A stretch of 64,000 nt of DNA, from positions 42,716,788 to 42,780,787 of the forward strand of contig NC_090697.1 of assembly GCF_040954835.1 (NCBI RefSeq), given 5' to 3'. This document shows, in pieces, positions 24,690-35,654 of the stretch (positions are counted from its first letter, which is position 1; each line of letters starts with the position of its first letter). The stretch comes from Lepisosteus oculatus. Lineage: Eukaryota > Chordata > Actinopteri > Semionotiformes > Lepisosteidae. The notes below the pieces were generated by a model. That model did not search any database, was not told where the DNA came from, and worked only from the letters and a program-made list of their open reading frames with translations. The position numbers and the translations under genes are program-made.

Positions 24690-25330
24690 GGTAGTGTTGA
24701 ATGCATGGACCCGATCAGCCTCAAGAGACTCTCTACTGGTATGACTGCAGCCAGTGGTTGAAGATGCGTGGTTGCAGCTGTCTCTTGATGGCATTTGTAA
24801 ATTAGTTCCACAGATGTTCTAGAGGATTTGGTTCAGGAGCAAAAGCTGTCCATGGGTAGACCTTAACACTCTTTTCTTGAACTGTACACTTGCATTGTAC
24901 TGTTTTGAATTGGTAACTCTGGATCATCTTGCGGGCCCCAAAATTTCCTTGGCTCAGCTACTTTGTCAGTGCAACACTGAGCAGCAGCAAGATGGGCTTT
25001 AATGTCCAATGTCAAATAATTTGTTTTTCTTTAAGGAGATTCATCCTCACGTCATCACACTTACACCACCTCTCTTTAACAATGCAACACTCGGCATACC
25101 ACTTATGATGTCTCTGCACGTATTCCTTCAGTTCTGTCAAGGGTAAGACAGTGTTCATCTTTGAATATATTACATCACCACCTCAGATGTTCACTGATCC
25201 ACATGATGTGTGCAGACAATTTTAATATAGATGGATAGCTAGTCATGTTGCATGGGCATGGGTTATTTCTTCATTTCTAGTGCTATAGCTGCTGCAAACA
25301 GATAATGATGATATTAATGGATTGAACGTT
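24690..25330 (-). mobile_element. Second Tc1/mariner relic of a different subfamily
   Basis: On the minus strand near 24790-24860 the text reads WTAFAPEPNPLEHLWN, the equivalent of the Tc1 catalytic SPDLNPIEHLWD block. A basic C-terminal part follows toward 24700. Upstream, the GCCGAGTGTTGCATTGTTAA region near 25090 fits the central transposase portion. Frame breaks are common. The right limit is approximate. Confidence 0.5.
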
Positions 25331-27216
25331 TTGTGACCTAATGACTTTCAGGATCATATCTGTCCTTCACAGAGTCATTTTCCTTGACTGCTGATTGTTG
25401 AAGCAGAAAATCATATTTTCTGGACACCATCTTATGCAGCTAGGCTGCCTTTCATAATCCTACAGTAACCATTGTCTAATTATAATAGACTGTCCAGCAG
25501 GGCTTATTCTTATCTTTCACTGGTTTTGCTTTAACATTTGTTAGACACTTAACATCATCTTTGACAACTTGAAGGTGTACTTTGAATATCACCAAGATGA
25601 GTAAAGTAGTATAGCTAAATATTTCTTTTTCTTGAGCAACTTTGACAAGTGCTACACGCAAACATTTATTTAACATCAAGAACTTTGATTTTAATATGCC
25701 TGTTTAATCAGAAGACTGCTTTACCAGATGCATTAGAACACTTGTTTAACATTAAAGCAAATCCACAGTAAACCTCTTGTAGCAATTGAAAGTTTGCCAG
25801 CTGGTGCCAACTTTTCATAGCTTGGACTTAGCTTTGTCTTTACCTTGCCAATTTCAAATGTAGAAGCAGAGTGGTCATTACCAGTATAAAGTGAACTTTT
25901 ACCTTAATCTAATGTATTTGGACTTTACACACTAAAAGGGCTCATAAGAACCCAATCTCAATTTGAAATATTATAATTTGGTAAGTAGTCCATGTTTCCT
26001 ATGCTACTTTCATATAAATTGGGTTGATGTTTGCTAGATTAATTCAGCCATGTTAGATAGGTAGATATAAGTCATCAAGGAGTAATTGTTGTCAGTTATT
26101 TTTTTGAGGGTAGTAACTATATTCCAGAGTCATGTACAAGACCCTGAAAGTGGTTAATCCAGCCCCGTTTCCCCACCCTCACTCTGTATTTAAAGAAAGT
26201 CCAAAGATTAATCTTAACACGACATACCCAGAAAAGTAAGCATCTGCTTCTCAGTTTGTCAACAGGGAGTGGTGCAGACAGTGCTGAAAACGCTTTAAGA
26301 TTAATAACAGGAGTAAATAACCTAGACAAGTTTACCTTCTGTGGTTACACTCCAGGTTTTAGCTGGTGCTGTTGGTTGAGAGTTTGAGATTCCCCAGTGG
26401 TTGATGTGTATGTAGCCTTAAACTTGCAAAAGCAAAACAACTGACTTAACTGCTTTTTGACAAGAGGCAAACTGAGCTGTTTCACTGTAGTTTGAAAACT
26501 GCAAACTGGCAGCTGTGGTGGGAGAAAGACGTGTATTTCTAACATACTCAGGTGGTTGACGTGTTGTTCCCTTGTAACTGTGTAAACCTTGATTTAATTT
26601 AATTGTTCCACTCATTGGAGTAGTTGAGAAATGTTCATTGTCAAAGGAATGTTCAGAGCAAATATGTGTAGAAGAATGCTGATTGTGTTTTTTTTTCTTT
26701 TCAGCTGAGCACTAAGGGCCTCCTGTACTCTTGTTATGAATCCTGTTTTGGAATTGAATTGGAAATCTCTGCAGTTCTGTTGGTACTTAAACATGTGTCT
26801 CTAGTTAGCTTGGTTCTTTAATCATCTTAGTTTCTTATCAGTAAGATTAACCAATGGAAAATACAATCATATGGTTCTTGGATGACATTTAAAGTGAAGC
26901 ACAAAGTGCATGCTGCTGATTTGTACTGAAAAAGAACTAATTTGGTGCCTTTGTATGTCTGATTTAGTCATTGTATGTGCTGTATTGCACCATTTAAAGT
27001 TGTGTACTGCTATAGCAGAACAAGTGTTGTAGTAAATGGCTTGACACTAATCAAGACATAATCGTTAACACTTCAAGCAGCCATACCGTGAAACATAAAT
27101 GCCCACAAGCGCTTGAGCTCTTAGATTCCTTAATGAAAAAAAAATCTGCTCGAGCAAGTTACTGATTTTATGAAAAGAAACTATAAAACTTTCAAATCAT
27201 AATCTAAACACAATAT

Positions 27217-27309
27217 CCATTTCAGATCATATAATAAACTATATACCATCTAATTACTTATATAGCAGTAATCTCAAGTAGTGTATAGTTTTTATATGAT
27301 CTGAAGTGG
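27217..27309. repeat. Hairpin-forming inverted repeat (93 nt)
   Basis: Arms 27217-27243 and 27284-27309 pair along TTCAGATCATATA with few mismatches and one bulge. The loop is about 40 bases. Size is in the pre-miRNA range, but a decayed MITE would look the same. Confidence 0.6.
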
Positions 27310-29526
27310 AAATTTGACATTGTAAATCATTGCCAACAATTTAGCAATTGTACCTACTGTGTTTAAGTAATATGTTCCTTAATTGCTAATAATGTAGTCT
27401 GAGAGAGGAGATAAACTGTTGTCTTAAACTGTTAATATTTTGTGTTGCCATATAAGTATTATTTCTAAACTGTAGCAATAGTGGTTCTGAGATTTGTTAT
27501 AATAAAAATAGGCATTTTTGAGATTCTTACATTTTGTTGTACCATACTATTTACATAATTATAGTATATACAAATGTAAGAAACAATGCACCTGAGTTGA
27601 AATACGTACTGTAATAGTGAAAAGATTTCAGTATTGTATGTACCTCAGGACTTGATATGAAATTTGTCCACAAGGAGGTGCTCATGTGTTAACTACTGCT
27701 TGGAGCAATATAGGACTTGAAAAAACTTCATGCAACCTCTAAAAAAAGGCTCTTTGTCAACATTCAAAATTCTGCTTAATACTACACATAGGATATTTGA
27801 AGCCTGTAAAGTTTATTTTTTAGATGTTTTGTTCAATTTGCAAATGAATGGTGTGAATTTTCTTGTAAGCACACAAAATAACTAAAGTTTATAACTGCTA
27901 AGGAAGATACTTATTTTGTATGTCATTAAAACTCACCCAGGAGTTTGTATATTATAAACCTTTGGAGAAAATGTTTTCCCTTTTTAAACATTCTGCGAGA
28001 TTTCTAGTCCTTGTAATGTAAAGTTGCTACTTCACTTATTGAAGAATTTAGAAATTAATTTTAAGAATCCAGAAGAATGGTTACGATACAGTATATACTT
28101 AAAACTAATACATTAGTGTCCTCATTATTCCTGCATTCTTAGATTAAAATTACTTGTGTAGTGCAGTCTATTAAAGTATTAAAAAGTAAGTGCAAAATAA
28201 TTTATATTGACAACTTTATAAGTGCTGCTCTTTTATATTAAACCTGTAATAATGTTGTTATGGTGATATTTTGAAGACAGCATTTCCAGATGTTCATAAT
28301 AAAAGTGCAGACTGTTTAAATTAAAAAAGGACTCAATTTAGGAAGAACTCTTGCAATGGTCATGGGTTTGCACAACTCGGAAATTGTGGCTTTCTCAGCA
28401 GGATAAAGAATTTGCCAAGGTGTGGCAAATGTGAGCTGCTCCCTCTGTTGCAATCTGAAACTCTCTCTGTATGAGGGAATTGATTGTGGAACTGAGCCTC
28501 TGTTATTTTCTAGCCAGTGATAACTGAAGGGTGTTTGAAATTTAGTTTTGACCAAGCAAGAAAATGATCAATGTTCTTTGGATATTTAGGATCTGACACT
28601 CAGATAGATTCTTCAAATGTGACAGTGTGGACACCCAGCCTTTATACAGTAAAGCTAAACAGCCCTCTGGTGGACAAAGCTGTAACTGTAGAGTTTATTT
28701 CAGACAAGTTGCCCGTCACCCTCATACAGTACCCTCCAGATTCAGCAAGAATTCAATAATAGGCTATTTCTTGTGGCTTGTGAGTATATATAGTATGTAT
28801 AGATTATAGGTTATTCTTGATTCATGTTTTTGTATTTAAAATGTTATCTATAAGTAATACAATATCATAGTTGGCAACTTTAATAAATATTTTAAGTAGT
28901 ATTTACAGCCGATGAATCAAATGGCACTATTTTAGAAGATTATACTTATAGATTATACTTTTATCTGTTCATCAATTCCACACAAAATCAAGTTGTGGTG
29001 CATTATGGCATATTTATGTATGAGGTTTGCCATTTTAAACAAAAACCTTTTGTCACTTCTGCTAAACAGGACTTTTATTCAATCACTGCTGTCCTTGGTG
29101 ATAAGTATCAATGTAAAATTGCATTAGTTACAGAAACAGATGTTGTCGTACATGACAGTGGCTCAAGGCAGTCTATAAAGCTGGTCCGTAACGGCGATAA
29201 ACTAGAAAGTCTTACTTAATACCCTCTGGAGAAAGCATCGGCAGTTCATTTTTTTGGAACAAGGAAATGGATCTCATTTCAAATACATTTAAGGAATGAG
29301 GTTTGCCTGCCTGGGATTTGAATCTGTAGGAGATTAACCCATTTACCATTAGTAGTGGAAGGTTTAGAACTGTATCCCTTCAGCGGTTCCAGTTTGCAAG
29401 CTTTGTGATGAAAATCAGTATGGATGTGTTCTGTCAAATGGACATAAATGACAAAAGGCAAGGGAGGGTACCCCCCCTGATTGTACATGCTATAGGTCAG
29501 AGCTGAATACTAGCTCATTATGCATA

Positions 29527-29860
29527 CAGGCAGTGGAGCAAAAAATGGAAACACCTGCGTAAATGAGGGACACCAAGTCTTTTGAAAGCACGGGCTTACA
29601 TACAGAGATAGCTCACGTGTTAACTAGATAATTCCCAGCATGCCGGCATGACTACAACAGGAGAAGACAGTGACATAAGAGTGATTGTTGGGGCACATTT
29701 AATAGGAGCTTCACTTCACCAAGGCTCCACTGTTTCATGAGTAACAGTGTCTAAGGTGAAGTCAGCATGAAACTCTGAGAATAAGGCATCATCAGCAAAG
29801 GACAACAGTGAGCAGAAGTTCATATGCTAGGACCGTGATAACTGTGCATTAATTTAAAGG
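29527..29860 (+). mobile_element. 5' part of a Tc1/mariner element
   Basis: It begins right after a TA target (29525-29526) with CAGGCAGTGGAGCAAAAAAT, a Tc1-type terminus. From 29649 there is a start codon and a broken transposase N-terminus: MTTTGEDSD, then VIVGAHLIGASL, then a TVSKV-like motif near 29745-29760 behind a stop. The C-terminal two thirds are missing; a 5S-SINE lies about 80 bases further on. Confidence 0.6.
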
Positions 29861-29941
29861 CAAAACAAGCAAGCAACTACAGATCAATTGACTGCAAATT
29901 TCAATCTGGGCCGCAAGTACCCAGTTTCAGTACAAATGGGT

Positions 29942-30312
29942 ACATAAAAACCGAGTAAAACAGTAAAACCGAGGTCCTGACCTTCTGTGGTCATTAAAAA
30001 TCCCAGGGCGTTTCTTGAAAAGAGTAGGGGTCTAACACCGGCGTCCTGGCCAAATTTCCCATAGGCCCTTACCAATCATGGCCTCCTAACAATCCCCCTT
30101 TATGAATTGGCTCCATTCTTTGCTCTCCTCCCCACTGAACGCTGATGTGTGGTGAGCGTTCTGGCGCACTATGGCTGCCGTCGCATCATCCAGGTGGATG
30201 CTGCACATTGGTGGTGTTGGAGGGGAGTCCCCTTTACCTGTAAAGAGCTTTGAGTGGAGTGTCCAAAAAAGCACTCCACTCAAAATGTAAGTGTAAGCAA
30301 TTATTATGATTA
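29942..30312 (+). repeat. 5S-SINE (SINE3-type), 5'-truncated
   Basis: It shares with the copy at 3104 the blocks ACCGAGGTCCTGAC, CCAGGGCGTTTCT, GTCCTGGCCAAATTTCCCAT and AATCATGGCCTCCTAA, and the 3' end GTGTAAGCAATTATTAT. The 5S-like head is absent. It keeps an internal block (30136-30250) that the other copy has lost. Confidence 0.65.
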
Positions 30313-32171
30313 TTATTACTGCATGTGGCGGCTCAATGCCACATTGGTGAATCCAATCCTTTTGTTCACTAATTTTAGTTCATTTGTGATTTATCAACAA
30401 GAACACTTGATAGCACACTTGTATAACTGTTAAGATAGTTATATAAACAGTATATATATAAAACTATCTTGACAACTGTTCTATGTATTAGAATTTGTGA
30501 CTAGGGTGTGATTATCCTTTAGAAATGGTTTTATTCTGGCCCCTTCTTTACACGTGACAAGGGCGATATTTGTAGACCTCCGACGCTGCAGGTTTAAAAA
30601 GCATCTTGTAAAAATAAGTTGTCAATACAGTATTTGGTTTGCAACAGCCTAACATTAAGATTCTCAAAACAGAAGTCTTTGTAGCTGTCTTAAGTCTTGA
30701 TTACTGTGTTATAGTCTGTCTATCTTTATTGTTATTAATGTTCCTATATATTACTTTCAGTGTTACTGGAAACTCTTGAGCATTAATTTAGTCTCCCAGG
30801 CCGCATGAGCTAGCTACACACAGTATGTAAGTATGTAAGGATTCCCAGTCGCATGTCTAGCCAGTCTCACTGTCTTCTGATTTACATTGAAAGCTCAGTT
30901 GTAGTGACTTCAGTAAACAGATATTTCATATAATTGTGTTGTTTCCAATGCATGAATAGATGGGAATTCCCATTTCTTTAGAAACATAAAGTTTATGTCG
31001 TGTAGTGGAGATTGTATGGTTTTGTTAGAGTGTGTACATACTGTGTGATGTCGATTGTAAAAAAAATTTTGTTAAAAGAAATCCCATAAAAGTGAAAACA
31101 TTTTCTTCAAGGTTTATCATTTTTAAAGTTTATCACAGAGCAGTGCACATCAATGAATTGTTTTTGTTTGTTCTTGTGTGTATTTTTTTCTTTAAGTACC
31201 CAGTGGTTTGGATAAGCAAATTATGTACATGGGAAACACCTGTACTTTATTTTACAGCTTAATCTTAAAAATACTCTTTTTATCTGCATGACTAATGCCT
31301 GGATTGTATGCTTTGATTTGGTTGATTTTTTTTACCCAGTGACACTGCCTGCAGCCATACACATTAGGTTCAAAAGGCTGGTGAAAAGGCTTTGCAAAGC
31401 CATTTGAAACAGAGGCGTTAAATCTGTTCACGTTCCATACAACAAGTGTTGGCAGACAAGTTCCGCAGGTACTAGAATTCTCACTTCAGTTCTCCGATTA
31501 TGGGATTTAGGAGAAATCCTTACTGTATACCAGAAGAGAAAAGCAGATCATTTCTGTGTCCTGGTTGGACCTCACCAACCTCAGAATAATTCTCAATTGC
31601 TGCTCAATAATGATTTTGTGGAAAGTGTAAATTGTCACTGGAATCCTTAATCTCTTTTCCTGGTCTCAGTGGGTCGGCTACTGTATCATACAGATGAAAA
31701 CCTTGGCAGGGTGTCTGAGGAAACAAACTGTGGAAATCTTAAATGCTCATGCAAAAAGAAGTTTGACTTTCAGTGTGTATATCCACATACGCTTAATGTG
31801 GATTTAGGGCCGTGCCATAATAATGCCATAATAAAACGAGCTGTTTTGACAGGGATAGAGAGAGTTTGTATTTGTATACAAATACAATTGTATTTACACA
31901 ACGGTAAAGAAAAACTCTGCAACCAAAAACACATTGAGCCATTGCTAATTTAACCTCGTGTACCAGACACAGAGGGGTGCAGTTTGTTATTCATGCAATT
32001 GCCTTCACATCATTTTCATGCAAAAGCATCTCAAAGCTCTTTACTTATTGGATCTGACCCACTTCACTCATCACTTAAGTGATTCACATCACTAGCTGAA
32101 TTACGGGGGATGCCAGTTATTAGGATCATAGTGTGCAGGCCCTGCGAGGAAACTAATAAGGAGACTAGGTA

Positions 32172-32440
32172 ACAACGCTACTCTTTTGAAAAGGGCCTCA
32201 GGATCTTTAATGGCCAAGTCGTTATGACCTCAGGTTAAAGCGTCAGCAGACGGAATCTCCAGTGTCTTCATCATTAGATTGGGGTATTGCTTTGGAGAAT
32301 CTGATCCAGAAGGATTAGTGACAACTCTTGGTCCACTCTGGTTTTTCTCAGAGGTCTGCCACTAATGACTGAGGAGGCCCAGCCTTGCTTAGCTTCCAAG
32401 ACCTGATCAAATCAGAGTGTGAGGAGGTAATGCTGCAGCC
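32172..32440 (-). repeat. 5S-SINE (SINE3-type), diverged, inverted
   Basis: Read on the minus strand from 32440, the head is GGCTGCAGCATTACCTCCT, then GGAAGCTAAGCAAGGCTGGG, which resembles 5S rRNA more clearly than the copy at 3104 does. The body ends near 32172 with CCTTTTCAAAAGAGTAGCGT. The 3' end is missing. Confidence 0.55.
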
Positions 32441-33065
32441 ATGAAACAAATAGGAACCTTTTGTGGGGAAAACTGGACAATTTTATCATGTGTGTCCATG
32501 GTTATTTTCAGTTTTCCTTGTACTTTGGCCGTAATTGCCACCGAGTCTCAAGAAGAAGCTTGGTTTGAATTTGTCAGTGCTGATAAACCAGACATTTAGG
32601 CTGTTATATATAGACAGCATTTAGGTTAAAATAGGGCATATTAAACAGGTGGCAATGCACTTGCTGATTTGCTTCTGTTGAATTTTTATTATTACTAGGA
32701 ATAAAAATAAAGGAGGGCAAGAATGTAAGGAACCCACAGTTCGAAGTCTGTATGACAAACAGAATAACTGTTTTTTTGATAATATGAAGCACCAAATCAT
32801 TTTGAAACTATTCTTCAAAACATTCAAGGTTTTAACTGTTTTTTTTATCAACAGGAAAAATCATATCTTTTTTTTGAAGTTCTGCCGCTTGTTCACTTGG
32901 AAACATACGTTGGTCTCTCTAGTTTTGAACAGAGAAGACTGTAGGGGTACATGATATTAATATAATGACCTTGAATGGTATTGATAGTGTCAACCCAAAG
33001 TATGATGATGTCTGGACCAGTGAAACTAGGACCTAAGAACAGAAGTGTAAGCTGAGAGAGTGCAT

Positions 33066-33124
33066 TTAAGACGGATATCAAGAAGCGTTTCTTTACACAA
33101 AGAACTATGGGAGTCTGGAGCAAA
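33066..33124 (+). repeat. LINE reverse-transcriptase tail fragment
   Basis: One frame reads KTDIKKRFFTQRTMGVWSK, the same family signature as the LINE end at 8196. It is cut off and followed within a few bases by a V-SINE. Confidence 0.45.
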
Positions 33125-33127
33125 ATG

Positions 33128-33424
33128 CAGTGCCACTTTTTGCACAGTGGATAGCATTGCTGCCTCGCAGCACTGAGATTCTTGCTTCAGTTCTAGGGTT
33201 TTATCTGTATGTTTTCCCCATGTTCATGTAGGTTTTTTCTGGGTGCTCCAGTTTCCTCCTATAGTCCAAAGATTTAGTTATATAGTAATTGGCTTCTGGG
33301 AAAATTGGCACTAGTGTGAATGTGTTTTTCTGTGTCTGTGTATGCCCTACAATGGATTGGTGTCTTGTGCATGTTGCCAGGATAGGTCCTGCGACATTCA
33401 GTTGGCTAAAATGGTTAGTAAATG
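33128..33424 (+). repeat. V-SINE (DANA/mermaid-like)
   Basis: The head CACAGTGGATAGCATTGCTG is followed by the central block GTTTTCCCCATGTTCATGTA and GTGCTCCAGTTTCCTCCTAT, then the tail with CCTACAATGGATTGGTGTC and AAATGGTTAGTAAATGG. It is close to full length. Confidence 0.6.
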
Positions 33425-34792
33425 GCTTGACCTCTAAAAATATTTTCTTGCTCAAAGGGGGTATACACATTTGAAATAATGTAACCTACATAAGCAACAG
33501 CCTATGATGTTGAATTCCAGGAAGTAACAGACTAATGAAAAAGTTTGGTTTTCCTGTTATTTCTCAGGTTTAGTAAAATGCAAATTAAGCAATGATGTGT
33601 TTTTTGGTTCTTTGATTATAAGAAGGGTTTGATTTGTTGTACCTGACAAAAAAGGAGAACGATACTCTGAAGATGATGAGTCATTTGGCATGTGTTTCAG
33701 CTATGATTGAAAGAATCTGGTCTACAAAGTATTTTTTAGAAAGATCTCTAGTAAAAACACTATGCTGTTAGCACATAATTACATTTATGGCTTTTATATA
33801 ATTGTGTTTTTCTCCATATGTTCTTATTTGCAAGTTTGCTGTATTTACTGCATTACTAAAGCATGAATTGTTGTTCTCTACCTTTGTCACTTAGTTAAAT
33901 GCATTATTTTCAAGTGTAAAAAGGATAAAGTAGACTCAGTGCATATTTATTTAAGACGAAGTCTATATAAAGCAATTAACAATATTCAGGAGACAGTTAT
34001 TTCCTTTCAGACAGCAGTCAGTTGGATTGTTGGAAGAAATTTGCCAAGGAAATCACTTTCTATTTGTTTTTGTTTTCAATGTTTTGCTCTGAGTTCTGGT
34101 GTTTTTCTCACACTAGTCCCGGTCACATATCTGATGTGTCCAAGAACATAACAGATAAAGAAACAGTGAAAAGTATTCTGGAACTACTGAAATTTTTCAG
34201 CACTGAAGAGTTGGGTTTTGTAAAGCATCAGCCTGGTTTTTATCATAAATTACTCCAAATTGTCTTGCTTCTTTTTAATTTACATTTTCATCTTATATTG
34301 ATCCAAACCATAAGGTTAATATTCATCCAGCTAGCCTGAACTTCCTGTTCAAATGCATTCTTAATGGGGACTTAAAAATGGTTAAATGAATATTTACATT
34401 TGTCACTACTTAGCAAGTTACAGATGTATTGGCAGTTTTTGATTACTGGAGACCATTTTTGCATCACAGTATTAAAGTAGCTTAGTCCTCGTAATTATTT
34501 TTCATTGATAACTAACATAAAATATGGTAACATTATAAGTAGTCTTGTGGTGGTACGATGTGGATAATCGGCCTGTTATCAGACTTTGTCAGGCCTGCTG
34601 TATTTCTGGGACTTGGCTGGCTTGTATTCCCATCAAACCGAGCTGCTGATCTTAGCTAGAATATCCCTCTGGAGATCAAAACTGTCATGTACGTTACCAG
34701 GCTGTAGAAAGGAAAAACTGACACCACAGAATTCTTCTAGAAAGTCATTTGGGTGGAGTTCAGTCTTCCCAGGGTTTGTCATTTCATCAATG

Positions 34793-34851
34793 TTCCTCAG
34801 GTCCTCTTTTGTTTTGCATTAGTGATCCAAAACAAAAGAGGACCTGAGGAA
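34793..34851. repeat. Perfect hairpin, 24-base arms, 11-base loop
   Basis: Arm 34793-34816 (core CTCAGGTCCTCTTTTGTTTT) is the exact reverse complement of 34828-34851. The loop is CATTAGTGATC. No mismatch is visible in the arms. Confidence 0.9.
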
Positions 34852-35228
34852 ATGTCAGGACTTTAGGCTTTTGGTCTTCAGTTTTCTTCACTTGCATGCA
34901 GGCTGCAGTGCTGGCAAAAGATTCCCAAGTTTAAAAAAGTTGGCTCCGTTTTAAAAAAAATGTTTTCAGTTTCAGAGTGAGTTTTTCAGTATTAACAGTG
35001 ACTAGACAGCTGGAGGTAGGGTTCATTTTCTCAATCCAACACAGTACTACACCAAAAAGACTAACATGGCTTGACAATTTTGTTATTTAATTGATCATTT
35101 AAATTGATATTTAATTGATAGTGTATTGGTAATTTGTTGACCACAGATACTTTAGGTTCTGTACAAATTTACTGTTATACATAAACTATAGAAGTAGATA
35201 AATGTAATACGGAATTTAAACCAATTTT

Positions 35229-35654
35229 GTGAAACAGTATTATTCAAAAGAATCATTAAAAAAATATGTGGAAATGCGATCTATTTTAGTCCGCAAAAGT
35301 ATTATGTATTTTGTAAAAGAATGTACACTGGTTTTTCAAAGCAAAGTATGTTGGCCACCCATTGTGTATGCCTGTTACTCAGAGACTGTGTGTATAGTTG
35401 TTTGTACAGACCAACTATGTCAAAAAGTTCAAGGAGAGAGTCTCATTCCTGATGTCAAGCTGCTTGTCAAGCACCAGAATGGAATTGATGATGTGGTTAA
35501 CATTTTCATTTTCCATGACAAATTACTTGGCATTAAAAATGAACATGGCTTTCTTTCTACAGAGAGAAATACTGCAGAATTGTTGAAAAATGCACAAGTT
35601 TTGAAAATGCTTTTTTCCCCTAGAAATGGAGCCATGTTTGTACATGAATCATAA
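35229..35654 (+). other. Unassigned open frame of 141 codons, probably decayed
   Basis: This is one of the longest open frames in the putative DISP1 intron. It contains VKLLVKHQNGIDDVVNIFI and a plausible mix of charged and hydrophobic residues. The DNA downstream to about 36030 also looks protein-like in pieces in other frames, but with stops. I do not recognise the family. It could be a relic of a mobile element or a retrocopy, or chance. Confidence 0.2.

Noticed and set aside
28571-29219. Open frames of 60-74 codons resembling small exons
   Set aside because: No homology recognised and no paired acceptor and donor at their ends.
30427-30478. Imperfect inverted repeat in AT-rich DNA
   Set aside because: Arms are short and AT-rich with mismatches, within the range expected by chance.
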